The notes under the pieces were generated by a model. The model saw nothing but the letters and a program-made list of their open reading frames with translations. It was not told the DNA's origin and searched no databases. This document shows positions 27,801-40,426 of a stretch of 64,000 bases of DNA, piece after piece; position 1 is the stretch's first letter; every line of letters begins with the position of its first letter. A program made the translations under genes and the position numbers. The stretch is taken from the NCBI GenBank assembly GCA_008933995.1, contig WARS01000011.1:14599516-14663515 (forward strand). The letters run 5' to 3'. Source of the DNA: Datnioides undecimradiatus. Its lineage: Eukaryota; Chordata; Actinopteri; Lobotiformes; Datnioididae.

Positions 27801-30800
27801 TCTAAGCAGCAGCTGTCCCAGCTTAAATAAAGACACCACCCTCCGAACTCAGCAGAGTATGGCTTCTACTACAGCCAGAGCTTGATTGGCCTAGTTGCTA
27901 GTTAATTGCTGGGCCATGATTGGACAACCGTCCTTTAAGCACGGGATTCAGCAAATAGCCAAACGACAGGAAAATTGGATTAATTGATATATATAATTTG
28001 TAAAAGTATTACATTTGTGATGCTCCCAGCTTCACAAATGGAAGTTTCTCCTGCATTTCTCACCACCCACTGTGATTGTTCAGACAGAGGGTAAGGGTTC
28101 ACGGTGTAATAAGGCTGGTGACAACTTTGTGTTTTACAAGTTACTGTTATCTATAAATCTGTCCAGGGGAGACCGCACTGCGGTGACGGTGTTGTAGTTA
28201 CAGAGGAAGTTTGAGATATTTAGTCACCACAGCAACTGTGCATCGTGTGGCTGTGTCCTGGAGCTAGTACACACTGACTCATTTCAAGTTCCTCTGGATA
28301 AGTATGTCTCTAAAAGCCTCAAACGTAAACATCATATAAATAGTCGTTTGCAGTGCTGACAGTCTTTGTGAGCCCTTCCTGTAGAAGGCCCCAGTGGAGG
28401 ACTTCCTTTAAAAACTCAATGGACATTAATGGTTGGTGTCAGTGAACTAAATACCTTCTAAACATCTCAACTGCTCCTCTGCACTGCAAGCACAGATGAC
28501 TGCAGCATTTCTGGAAAATCAAAGGGACAATTAAAATGGTGCTCCGAGGACACAAAACCCTCACTCTTCTCAGAAACAGGAGTGCCGATGATGGTGTATA
28601 ATTTATAGAGCCCTTAAGTAAATACTACCTGGGGATTTTCATGTTTTTTTTAAAATAGGTTATCATTTTATATAGCTTTCAGGTTCATTTCAGTAAGTTT
28701 CAACTTTAATGCTGAGTGCAGTCTAAGCATTTTTGTTAGCGGTAGCATTTTTAGTCACGTTAGCAGATTGGCTCAAGTCTTGGTCTTGTTGGAATGCTGA
28801 ACTTACCATTTTAAAATCACTGAGCCATAAAGGCTATTGTGCGTGCCTGTGTCTGTGTTTACATATGTATGTTTCACATATATTCCTTTCAGTTTTATTA
28901 GCAGATAGATGGTTGAGTTGCCTTTTAGATTAATTTTATTTTCAGTTAATCACTTTTTTAACTCTCGGGCACAGCTGGCATAGATCTGCAACACAACACT
29001 CAGAGTGCTTCTGCGAAATTCCATTGTGGTATTTTCTAGGACTTCTTAAAACCAATTTCTTCCTCCATAAGCAATTAAAAACTGAGGAAAGTGGTGCTCA
29101 GCAACCTAACAAGGTGTTATTGTTCAGTCATGCCACAACTTGAAACCATGTTAAAAGAGAGTGTAATAAAATAGAAATGAAAGAGGAATTACTCAAGTGA
29201 AATGTTATTTTTCCGTCTTATGGCAATCAGAGAGGTGATAAATTCATATAATAGTGTGATATCTTTCCATGCATACCAATGTCTATATGGGAACTCTATA
29301 TGTGAAAAGCACTGAGGCTTAGAGCAGATAAATGGAAACAGGAGATGAGACATTGTGGGGTTGGCAAAGCCTAATTGGATTTCTTGGAAGTGGACAAAAA
29401 TGTTGAGGTCAGGAGGTCAGATCATGTCTTAGACTTCCACATTCCTACAAAGCCTTTTTCAGACACTGAAAACATAACATTGTTGGCTAGATCCATCTGT
29501 TAAAGTGATGGCATCCTGTAGATGTTGTCTTTTCTTCATTTAGTTATTCAGCTGGAACCACAATGTTCACAGTGTTTCTAAATTTTACAATATTATGCAT
29601 AAGAAATGATGATTGAGATTGTAAATTACACTCACCTTTCAAAGGCGGAAGAAGATATGCATTTAATCTAAATTTAAATTTTGTTTTAACTTGTGCTGCT
29701 GCACCCACTTTGTTGTTCTGACTACATCAAATTTAGACCTTGTTCAAAGTGATACGGAAATGTTACTCAGCCTGCCCTATGAGACTGCCATCCAATAATT
29801 AGGATGACTTTTACCCAAAGGGTGCTCTCAGCTTCATATAAAGGGTGTCTACAAGGGTTTTTACTCAAGAGGAAGGCTATTTCGGCGTTGTCATTTTCAG
29901 AGTTGATATTATAGTAAATGACATATTACTTTAAGATCCTCATTGCTGCCACTCACCGTTGAATTTGGCAGTGCACTCTTTGGTTCTGCTCCAGAATGCC
30001 TCTCTGTGGTCAAAATCTGATAAAGGTGGTCGATTCATCAAACTTTAGATTTATTTTTCCTCTCGGAAAGCACACCGGGTCGACAAGTCAGAAAGCTGTG
30101 AATCACCGTCTAGGACGCGAGAAGTCAGACTTCCAGGTGTGTTAGATTTGTCTCGGGCAGACATAACAAAAGCCTCTTGCCACGAAGATTTGCAGCTTAA
30201 TGTTGCTGTTAAACATTTTTGCGTCAATGCCAGAATGAGTTGTATTTCAACGTATCGTACTGCATGGTCTCTCCCACTCCGCTTCTCTGGTTTTAATTTG
30301 TAGCACCACGTTGCTGAGGCTATCAGTGGGGTTGGCATGGTACAGAAGCCTAGGCTATAAAAGGCTTATTAGAGGTGAAGCAGAAAGTTCTTGAAGTACT
30401 GCTGCGTGTAAAAAGACTATGTGTTTCAGTTTATTTCCTTTCTTGAACTATAGCTATCTCGAAGTTGTACAGGAGTTTGCAAAATGTCAAAGAAAAAAAA
30501 AAAAAACCCCAACAAGATTAAAACACCCATAAAATCTAACTGGTTTGTCATTAAAAGCTTTGAAGGCAGCTCATGATTGCTTTTCTTAATTAAAATTTGC
30601 TTTTATGAGCAGCCATTCATGCTGCTTCTGGAGGCTTTTTTTTGATCTTTCTCTAACTTAACTGGAGGCAGCACACCATATCAACACTTACTGGCTACAT
30701 CTCTGAACTCAAACACTGCATTTTACGTTAAATCCGGCTAATTTGTTTCATTTATCTCATCTTTTTTTGTCTAACTCTTTATTATTGCAGGACTTTATTA

Positions 30801-32084
30801 ACGGCTAATTTAAAACCCGTCACAGGAACCTTAAAAGCTGCGAATTTACATCCCCACTCCTCACAAGTCATTCTACACTCACAGCTGTTTTTACAGCCAG
30901 TCCTGAATTTATTTCATCATTGATGCTGTAAATAAAAAAATAAATTAAAAAAATCCTTAGCAGCCAGTGAGTCTGGCAGAGAGTGGAACTGATCTCAGTG
31001 CTGAGAATCCCAGCATTGTTTTCTCACTAATTATCATGCACTTAAATCAACAGTGAAGGCATCATTCACTGTGAAAGACACGGTTCCTCTTGAGGTGAAA
31101 AGCTATTACACTTTGCACAAAAAACACTTCATTTCAGGGGGAGGATTGTCGTAATAATGCATCATCTATAGTCACCAAACACAAAAGTAAATCAAGGGCT
31201 GTATGACGGCAATAACGGCATCTCAGCCGTGACGGTGACCATGACCATGGCGAGTGAAGCTTTGCTATTTTGTTTAGCTGAAAGTACATATATCCAAGTA
31301 AATTCACTTTGAAAGCTTTTCCCCCGAAACCTCATACAAAATTTACATGGGCCTCCAGTTTCATCAGTCTCTATCAGTTTGACTGACAGTTTCTCTCCCC
31401 ACCGAGGCTTCAGAGTGAAGTATCATGATAGGTGACAGCGCTCTGAGGCTTTCTTGTTTACACGCCGGCGAGGATGAAAAGAGCAGATATACTATCGACA
31501 AGCCGGTAAATATTTCATGGAGCCGTTCTCTGTCTTTCGACTTTTCTCTTGGCCTCTTCATCTTTTGAATATGTTGTACAAAAAAAAAAAAAAAAGATGT
31601 GAAGAGCTTTGTACCAAAGTGATTTATCTGACAAGCGGTTGCCCACCTGTCGCTGCTGGCGCTGCTGGAAGGCACATTATGATTTAGGAAGGATCATTTC
31701 ATAAATTAGAAGTGTTTGCCCCAAAAAAGTGGTTGTTTTTAAGGACAAAGTCATTTGGGTTATTTAAGTTTTACGGCATTTGTCTTTTAGGAACGATACA
31801 AATATACAACCCCTTTTAATTAAAGCCCCTCATTTAGCACTTGGCCCAGCAGCACGATTTGCAACTCTGAGCAACCTCTATAACTCTGGCACATTACAGA
31901 GCATTTAAAGGTAACTTTTGCCTAACATTTAATATTTAATATTTATAAATGCTGCATAAAAATGAACAGAAAGCAAATCTGTAGCAAATATTCGCTAATT
32001 TAATGAATATAAATGTATATAATGTTATCACTTCAGTGTCCAGAATTAGTCTATGAAGCCAAGCTTTTATTTAAATTAGTATTT

Positions 32085-32310
32085 AGGTTGCAACTAACAA
32101 TTATTTTCATGATCAATTAATCTGTTGACATTTACTTACTAATTAATAAATCAATTAGTGTCTAGAAATTGCCCATTGCAATTTGCCTGAGCCAAAAGTG
32201 ACATTTTTTAATTGCGTGTTTGTCCCACCAGCAGCCCGTAATCCACAGATATTCAATTTACCCTGATAAAACAAGAGAGAAGTAGCAAGTCGTGTTTGTG
32301 TTGTTTTGGC
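32085..32310 (+). mobile_element. Decayed interspersed repeat, family A copy 2
   Basis: It begins GGTTGCAACTAACAATTATT and continues CATGATCAATTAATCTGTTG, AAATTGCCCATTGCAATTTG, CAAAAGTGACAT, CAGCAGCCCGTAATCCACAG and ATATTCAATTTACC. This is the family A block order in + orientation. Confidence 0.75.
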
Positions 32311-33828
32311 AGTTCAAATGTCAGTAATTGTATGATGATGGCGAAATAGAAAAGTTTACCTGAGTCTTTGGCAACATGATGACAGTTGCACAAGTTTCGA
32401 GTTTGGACAGAGAGGCTCTCAGAGAGAGAGCAAGGCTATTTCAGCGCAATGCCAGGACCTGTTTGTCACTTCACATGCAGCCGAGATGACATCGATTAGA
32501 CGTACGACTGATCCAGAGAAAACAAAACACAGTGGATGCATGACTCAACACCTGTCGGAGAGCCTTTCCTGTTCTCCTGCTGAAAAAAATCGAAAAGGTT
32601 CAAAGTAGGGAAAGCTAACTTGAGGTTTCACTCCCAACTCAAACAGCAGAATCTCATAAAATGAAAATTTTGATCTAAAAGTGCCATTTAAAGTCATATC
32701 TAAAACAATTAAAGCTAATTTCTATGTGTGTAAATATGCATATAATCTCTCTTTGTGATTCCCTCCAGACGCTGATTTTGGTGCTCAGCTCGGTGCAACA
32801 AGTATTCAAAGACGAAAGCCGTAAAAAGCGATCGCCTGTTCAGCAGCATGTTAGCGTGTTCACTGGGTTTGTTTGTTTTTAGGGGAGGAAAAAAAATGAT
32901 TATCCTAATATTTTTCAGATGGCTGAGCAGTTTATGATTGAATCTTGTAATTGCTGATGTTAAGTGACACCCCATTGCTTTCAAGATGGGGTTTACAGCT
33001 TTTCAACGAGCGACGCTACCTTCGAGGCAATTAGGGAGGACACACTTCCCTGAATGAGGGAAAGCACGTGGACAGCCACCCGTCAGGGGACTGGCTAACA
33101 GACAGCTGATGTTGCGTCTGATTAATTAATTTGTTTTTATGTCAAGCAGCAGCATGTGACGATCACATGAAAGAGGAGTGGAGGTGGGGCGGTTTTATCA
33201 GCTTTCCACTAGTGGAGGCCCACGTTTTGTAGAACAACAGTCAACTGTAACAAGTTCATTTGGGAAATTAAATGACCACATTCACATTTCTTCTTCCACT
33301 CTGACCTTTTGAATTTAACTAAAGCAAAAGCAAAAACTGCTCCTAAATGTCCAAAAGTGGCATTTGATGATTGGTCGAGTCATTAGAAAGCAGCAGGACG
33401 CAAGTTTCTATTAACAGCATCCATCTAAAGACCAGAGGACATGCAATGACTTGCAGGGATTTGCACAATTCCCTACGCCTCCTCTGACCTATCTTGTGCG
33501 CTTAAGCAGGGCCCCTGAGAAAAGCTTGACAACAACATTCACTCACTTTATTGCCATGGGACTGCACAGCATCAGCTGCAGGACACTAATTCATAGCTGG
33601 ACTATATTTTGCATATAAACCTAAATTCATTTTCAAACCATCACTTTAATAGGCTGTGCTGTGGGAGGCGACGGGGTCTCAGGGAGGAAAAAGGAAAAGA
33701 AACACAGACGAGCTTTTTCAAAAAGTCATTTCCTTACACTTGGACCATATAATACAAAGCTAAGCTGAAATCTCTCTTTTTTCTTTTTTTGAAGATTGAA
33801 AGTCACATCTGTATCAAATACCCTGCAG

Positions 33829-34048
33829 GTTTAATGGTGGACCGTGTAAGCTGATCCTCTACATTTATGGAGCCTCCTAAAAAGATTCAAAGAAATCTCC
33901 TGGAGCTTGGAGAAAAAGAAGGAAAGGCCACGCTCGACAGAGCAACTCCTATCATCCGAATCTCTCGGAGGAGCGAGGAACGTTTAACAGAGGGAGGAAG
34001 AGGAGCAACCAGAATAGATCATTTTAATTCCATCTGTAAGAAAGTACA
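33829..34048 (+). other. Second exon-like segment, unrecognised
   Basis: An acceptor-like CCCTGCAG ends at 33828 and a donor (TACAG|GTATGA) follows 34048. Between them an ATG at 33867 opens a frame of 61-62 codons rich in Lys, Arg and Glu (it starts MEPPKKIQRNLLELGEKEGK). No family match is recognised. The pyrimidine tract is interrupted before the acceptor, so support is weak. It may be part of a noncoding transcript or chance. Confidence 0.18.
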
Positions 34049-35704
34049 GGTATGATAGAGGTGATTAACACTTCCACGCTCAAAGCCGTTTGCATTATTA
34101 ATGAGCCCAGCTGTGTGGAAGGCAATTCAAGCAAGGAGCTTGTCAGGAATACACCTCGGCACCTCAGCATGGCCGGCTGACCAACTCTCAAGTCCAGGGA
34201 GAGGGAACACGCCTGGAGGTGAAACTGACACCTTTAAAAAAAAAAAAAAAAATCACTAATGTGTTTACAGCATGAAAGACATCAGTATATTTGGTGTCTA
34301 ACGTACAGTCATCAGAGACATTATCTTGTGACTAAGTGCCGACAGCAAACAATCCTTGCAGCTTCCCTGCTTTGCATTCATTTATCATGACCTCATTTCC
34401 AGAGTACATTTCAAACCGCTCAATATTTCATAAGAGTTGTAAGGAAAATGTGTAATATTTACTATCTGGCACTGTGGGTGAGCGATCCATATAAAAACAG
34501 AAATCCTGGCAAGAATTTCATCACAGCTCTTGTCTGTGACAAATAAAATGATATTTCATGGTTTTGTGACCGTGTGTTTTATTATTTTCACATTCAGAGT
34601 TTGCGGTTCACATGCAGTACAAATGCAGTATGATTAGAAAAACTGATCTGGGCCGTCTGTTGTTTGTGGAGGATGCCACAAAAGATGGCATGTGGACGAT
34701 TGTGCTGGATCAGAAATGGATCGCTATGACCAGTTCCAGTTACTTCCTCCCAACAGTCACTAAGTCCACATGCAGACACACAAACACACACTCCAAGGAT
34801 ACATTATATCACTCCTGTGCATACTTCCTCCTGGCTGAACATCATACAACCCAGTCCCCACACAATCTCCTTGAGGCCCAGACTCCCATGCACAGGAACT
34901 GGCCTTTATCAGAGCTCCCTCGTCCTGCCGCATGCGGCCATGTGTCCTGGAGCATCACCCACCGGCCGTGACAGCACAATCCCACAGTGCTCCACGGGAG
35001 CACCTCTTGCTCGCCCAGTCGGTGGGCGAACGTGCAGCGTCAAGATGACACGGCCATATGTTCATACCCTTCGTTTCCCCACTCTCTATCACTTCATCTG
35101 TGGTGTGACTGAGGATTTCTGTCACTCTGCCTGTGGCGTGCGTGTCTGTCTGTATGATTCATGGCATTTTGACACTTTATCAACATAATTGAGGAAGCTG
35201 TCCGGTTGGCCCCTGAATCACCTTTCGCTGATCTGCGTGACCTGATTGATCCACCGCTTTGCGTGCATATTGACCAAAGTACGCATCATACTCTGGGGAG
35301 ACACTTAGGCTCTCTGGCTGCCATGTCACATCAGGAATCAGTGGAGCAGAGAAGAAAGGCAGAGTATCACAGCAACACTGTGTTCCTATACACATAGGCT
35401 CCGCTGACACTTGCAAGACTAAGTCACCAGTGACAATTCTTGTTTGACTTTACGCCTGTAAATGTTAGAAAACCAACAGTTCCCACTCTTGTAATCTTTC
35501 GTGATGTAAATCTCAGTGTAAATAATCATTTGGATAATTTAAATTTAAATTGTGACCCGCTCCCAGGAGGCACCGAAAGTGCCGATGAGCACAGCTGGGA
35601 GGTGGCCATAAAGTGCAATAATTCCATTCAGGCGTTCAGCTTTTTGGTGACATTAGTTGTGCTTTCAACAAAATGTTTACCATCAAATGCAAAAGAGCTG
35701 TGCG

Positions 35705-35975
35705 TGATTATTATTTTCCCTATCTATCTATTATTCTGTTCAGCCCAGCCACAGACTGGTGACCCATCCTTGGTGTACCCCACCTCTCGCCTGATGACGG
35801 CTAGTATAGGCTCCAAACAGCCCCGTTAAAGAAAATGGATGGATGGATTATTCTGTTCTTTCAGTTAATCGATGGTTTCGTCTTAAAATTGTCAGAAAAT
35901 CGTGAAAAAAACCCTTCTTGCAGTCCAAAGTGACGTCTTTACGCATTATCTTGTCCTGTAGGATGAGCAGTTAGA
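35705..35975 (+). mobile_element. Family A copy 3, interrupted by a LINE-type fragment
   Basis: The left part (35705-35741, GATTATTATTTTCCC...) and right part (35859-35975, AGTTAATCGATGGTTTCG..., AAATTGTCAGAAAATCGTGA, GTCCAAAGTGACGTCTTTAC) form one family A repeat once the insert at 35742-35846 and one duplicate of the 12-bp flank are set aside. Confidence 0.7.
35742..35846 (+). mobile_element. 5'-truncated LINE-type 3' tail inserted in a family A repeat
   Basis: About 105 bp reading GACTGGTGACCCATCCTTGG, GTACCCCACCTCTCGCC, GATGACGGCTAGTATAGGCT and ending in a TGGA microsatellite (ATGGATGGATGGA). These are the hallmarks of the abundant teleost L2/RTE-like non-LTR element tail. It is flanked by perfect 12-bp direct repeats ATTATTCTGTTC at 35730-35741 and 35847-35858, a target-site duplication expected from reverse-transcription-primed insertion. 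Confidence 0.85.
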
Positions 35976-36421
35976 GCTTAAAGCCTGTCCGTTTCCCCTG
36001 ATGGAGTAGCTGCAAACTGCTCCACTAGGTAAAAACTTTGTATCTTTACCTAGCCCAGTTTCTTTTGTCATATTAAACAATTCTGAATCCGAAAAAATAC
36101 TCTATGAGCAGTGCAGTATCAGATGACGCATGTGTGTGGCATGCAGCATGAATGCATTTTACTTTCCCCCCCCCCCCCAATGTGCACAAACCAGACAGCC
36201 TTCTCATCACTTTATTGTGCGTTTGTATTCCCTCTTCATGCCAATTCCGGCTGTATCTCTGCCTCTGTTTGTTTAGATGTTTGTACAGTGTTTATCCAAA
36301 ATTAAATTGCATTTCTTGCCAATGGACCTAACCTCTGGCCGGGCAGCTTTGGAAGGGAGGAGATTAACTGTCGCTGGGATGTTAATAAAACAAGAGATGG
36401 GAATAGAGAGCGGAATTGTGT

Positions 36422-36462
36422 TCGCAACAGACGGAGGGAGGGAGAGAAAGCGAGAGAGAGAG
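36422..36462 (+). repeat. Polypurine (GGGA/GA) tract
   Basis: A nearly uninterrupted A/G run made of GGGA and GAGA units, about 225 bp before the CT-rich tract at 36688. Confidence 0.85.
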
Positions 36463-36687
36463 GATTTTAAAAAAGCATAAAATGCAGTCTGATTTCACTC
36501 AAGAGGGAAGTTGAGCAGAGAACTAACAGGAAGTCTATTCCCCCCAAGAGGAAACCGAGTCTCCTTACTGTAAAATCAACTGACCTTGTGGCTCCTGTCA
36601 GGAAGGAATGCATTCAGAGAAGACAGACAGAGATAAACAGGAGCTCATACAGTATAGAGGATCACCCTGTAGTGCATACACACAAGC

Positions 36688-36800
36688 TCTCTCTCCCTCC
36701 CTCTCTCACTTTCTCTCTCACTCGCCCACTTACTCAGTATCGTTTCATCTCTCTCTCTCTCTCTCTGTCTCCCTCCCTCTCTCACTCTCTCTCTCACACA
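36688..36800 (+). repeat. CT/CCCT/CTCA low-complexity tract
   Basis: About 110 bases of CTCT, CCCT and CTCA units, interrupted near 36725-36750. It lies immediately before the candidate first exon. Confidence 0.9.
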
Positions 36801-36804
36801 CTCT

Positions 36805-37077
36805 CAGACGCTGCGCTCTGACGGATGGGGATACACTGCCAAGCAGGACTTAGGGGCGAGAAGAGTGTGTTTCTTTTCTTCTCTGGTGTGTTTTCCTTCC
36901 CTTCCGCCTGGCTTCCCTCATGAGCTGTTAATTCCAGCCCCGGTCCCGAGGATGAGGAGGATCTATTTGTGAGGAAGACGCAACAAAGGAAGAGGAAACA
37001 AGGAGCAACAGGGTGGTAAATTCTGCTCCCCGGGAGTGAGCGAAAAGAGCTTTTCTTTTTCTACATGCTCAAACAAG
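36805..37077 (+). promoter_or_regulatory. Candidate upstream noncoding exon/promoter segment
   Basis: After a long CT-rich tract the sequence becomes locally GC-richer and exon-like, and contains possible splice donors GTG|GTAAAT (near 37015) and ACAAG|GTTAGT (37077/37078). CT-repeat initiator-type promoters with purine-rich leaders are common in vertebrate neural genes. Its + orientation fits an untranslated first exon of shisal1 with an intron of about 18 kb. This is inference: no TATA box or transcript evidence is visible, and the boundaries are approximate. Confidence 0.3.
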
Positions 37078-37768
37078 GTTAGTGTGGAAAGCTGCTTATC
37101 ATTAAAACAAACGGTGCCTGCTGTTATTGTTTCACCCTCTGTTCTTTACTTTTTTTTATCTCTAACAGGACATTTCCTATTCATAGCATTTCGTATCCAT
37201 GTGCTTTCCATCCCTTAGTGTCTATTAAGGCTTAAATTGAAGGTCCACACAGAGCAATTTTCTAAATTGAACAGTTTATCTCAAAATTAAAAGTACCTCA
37301 GTTACATCTCAGGGGCGTTTCTTCTTCATAAAATACGCCTCCAGGTTGGTTACTGAAGTTTCACTGGAGGTCAACGCAACTGTGTAATTTCCCAGAGGTA
37401 TACAGTATGGTTCTCAGGTGGAGTCTCTCCTCTGGTGAGGTAGCAGCGAGTGAGCTGCAGGAACAGGCGAGGACAGCTCGCTCTCATCTGCGCTCCTCAG
37501 CCGTCACTTTACACAGGAGGCAATTAAGCGAGATTGGCAGCCGACGCTGCCGGTAACTTGGAAACAGGCGTGTGGGAGACGAATGGTGGCACATGATAGG
37601 ATTTAGGGGAGAAAGGAGCAGAGGAGGAAGGAGATTCCCTTTGTTCGCTGACACAAAAGCCTGCTCCTCTGTGAGAAAACGCCGCTCTCGCCTGCGTGTC
37701 TGTGTGAAAACTGGCCCAGGGGTAGCAATTTGTGAGCTTTTATGATTTTGCATAACAGTGAACATTGT

Positions 37769-37770
<2 letters not shown>

Positions 37771-37806
<36 letters not shown>
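37771..37806 (+). repeat. (GT)n microsatellite
   Basis: Eighteen uninterrupted GT units, about 700 bp after the candidate upstream exon. Confidence 0.97.
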
Positions 37807-37809
<3 letters not shown>

Positions 37810-38773
37810 GCAAGCGTGTCTGCAAAGAAGGTGTGTTTGTGCGCTGTGTGCGTGGCTACATGTGAGTCCATCCATGCACAGGGATAATACGTCTCTGGTG
37901 TATTTGGAGGAAGCGGGTCTCCTAGGTGAGCCCTCACATTTAATTACCACAAGTGTAAGAAATTATTCACACTTTCAGACAGTGGAAGAACGCCGTGATC
38001 CAATTTTAAATAGCCTGATACCTGGATGGACCACTGTGCAATTTCTATAATGAATAGATGAGTAGTTGTGTAATTTAAGCAATAAACGAGCTCCCTGAGG
38101 ACTTTGCCTTCATCCAGGCTGTTATTTATTTACAGTATGTGATCGAAAAATTCTCCTTGAAACCAATAAAGAGCTATTCTGCTCAGTGTTTGTCAAAAGG
38201 CTTCTCGCGGCCGTTTCCCAGTGTGGATAAGATAAGTGCGTCTGGAGACGCTGAGGTTGGCCTCTGGCTTTGGGTAACAAAGGCCTCTGACGCAGGCTGA
38301 TGAACGATGAAGTTGTTTTGTTTTTTTTTAAAGATTCACTGTCTGGAGCGAGAGGTTGGGGCAGTTTGATTAAAAATGCATCAAAGACGAGGACGATGAA
38401 CAAAGAGTGTCGTGTTCTCGGTGTAAACACAGGTGGAAGCACGTAGCGCAATCACTCTAAACTGTGTGTGTTTTGACACCAAAGGAGAGATGTTGCATAC
38501 GCCTAAGCCCTACTGTCCATTCATTTCAGTGACATCAAAGTCTTGGTCTACATTCAGCAGGATGTGTTTACACAGTCTGCTTTTAAAAAGGGTCGTTCGG
38601 CAGCAGATTACAGCAGTGTCCGTCCTCACCTTGTGTTTAGTCTGGACTGTTTATGCGTTGTCACATGATCACCTCCACGGGAGTGACTGACCATAAGTGA
38701 GGTCTGGACAGTTGGGTCTTGCCATCATTCATCAGTAGGGGACTGTTTCCTGTGTCACCTTGTCTTTGGCATG

Positions 38774-38789
38774 CACACACACACACACA
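38774..38789 (+). repeat. Short (AC)n tract
   Basis: About eight CA units. Confidence 0.9.
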
Positions 38790-38957
38790 GAGTCACAGAA
38801 CTGCCTCACAGGGACAGTTATAGTGAGTCCATCAGTGGCTCGCCGACTTTCCCTACTAAGGGGGAGTCATTGACATTGAGAGGGTGTTAATGTTCGCTTG
38901 GTGCACACATTAACTCGCACGTACAGCATACACACTCATATTCACCCCAGGCATATG

Positions 38958-39001
38958 CACACACACACACACACACTCATGCTCACACTCACACTCACAC
39001 T
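38958..39001 (+). repeat. (AC)n followed by (ACACTC)n
   Basis: A CA tract to 38976, then several ACTCAC/CTCACA hexamers. Confidence 0.9.
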
Positions 39002-40159
39002 CCCACCAGGCGAGGCGGAGCAGGGAGAGGCGTCGTGACCGGTGGCTTGGCAGAAGCCCTCAAGGTTGAACACTTTGAGTGAGGAGCATTTCAAATGCAG
39101 AACAGATGATCAAACTGGTGTCGAAACTGCAGAGTAGCTGGCGGCACCAGATGCAGACAATCTTTTGGCAGAAGAAGAGTTTTTGGTGCCCGAATCTCAA
39201 ACATAAAAGTCAGAAGCGTGGAGCTGAAATTAATACAACTGTGGTATCGTTATCTCACGGATGGTGGTTCTTATCACGGTCCAGATGAGGCAAGAAAACT
39301 CTGGGCTACACTGAGCGGCATTTTTCTGTTCGACTATCACCACTGCACACCTAATCCAGCCATATATCTAGACGTATCAGAGTGTAGACAGAGTAGGTTA
39401 TTTAGGAGTGAGCGCGAACTGAAACTGTGTTTCATGGTGAGATTGAAGTGTGTCCCCGGTTTATCACACACAAACAGAAGACAATATTTGAACGGGAAAT
39501 GAACGTTTTGCCAGATAACTATATGTTCCCAAATGTCTCCAGTGACCAGTGTCTAAAAGCCGGAGTAATACAGCAGCTATACATCCTACGAAATCTGGAT
39601 GAGCAATAAGAAGAAATAGAAACTGTTGGAACCTATTTACCAGCTCTTAATCACTTAATTACATCTACACAACAGTTTCCCTAAGCGTTTTTTAATTTTT
39701 ATCTCCGTAATAACTCTCATCTAAACATCTTCTTCTTGCCTCCCACCCACTGAAACCTAAAATAGGTGCATATACTCTGAAATTTGCACAGAAAAATTAA
39801 AAATGCATAGAAAAACTCCTCACAGGGCTAAAAGTGAACGGCCTCTCTTTACTACACCACCTCTGCTGGACTTGTTTGAGTCCTGTAAGTTTGCATTGAC
39901 CACACTCCCTCTAACCATTTGCTTAGCTTGTGTGCTATAGACTTGTAGTGCTGTTCTGACCTGCAGCTCATCTACGTATTGCTTTTCTCATCAGCTGCAA
40001 ACCACCTGTTTGACCTTAATGGGTAAGACGGAGAACAACTGACAGGAGGACAGGCCCACGTGAACCGAGCTGAGAGGAAGCAGTCACACAAGCAAGCCAC
40101 AAAGATGTAAAAAAAATAAAACTTCCACTACTGATGAACTTTTAAAATGATTTAGATAT

Positions 40160-40426
40160 ATTTTTTTCATTAGTTAATTAATTATTCAGTCAAAAAACAT
40201 CAGAAAATAGTGACAAATGTCTATCACAACTTTGCAGACATCGTGTTTATACCAGCAAACAGTCAAATTCTAAAGATTTAGAAGAAAAAAAAGAAAACCA
40301 GCAAGTCCTAACATTTAAAAAGCTTGAATAAGTGAGAATTTTATATTTTTGCTTAATAATGTCCAATAACTCAACTGGTAAATTGTTGCAGATACACTTT
40401 TTTAACAACAACTAATCAATTAACCC
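40160..40426 (+). mobile_element. Decayed interspersed repeat, family A copy 4
   Basis: Near full length. It starts with TTTTTTTCATTAGTTAATTA, continues CATCAGAAAATAGTGACAAA and ACCAGCAAGTCCTAACATTT, and ends AACAACTAATCAATTAACCC. Confidence 0.75.

Larger units (their letters stand above)
20866..33828. other. Non-coding sequence with scattered repeats
   Basis: Contains the family B, C and A repeats and microsatellites listed separately, a C run at 21636-21648 and A runs near 30492 and 31580. No protein-coding exon is recognised. Confidence 0.65.

Noticed and set aside
27535-27885. 116-codon + frame
   Set aside because: It lies over an interspersed repeat; the frame is fortuitous.
37484-38050. 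Several open frames around the GT microsatellite
   Set aside because: They run through (GT)n as Cys-Val or Thr-His repeats, a typical artefact of dinucleotide repeats.
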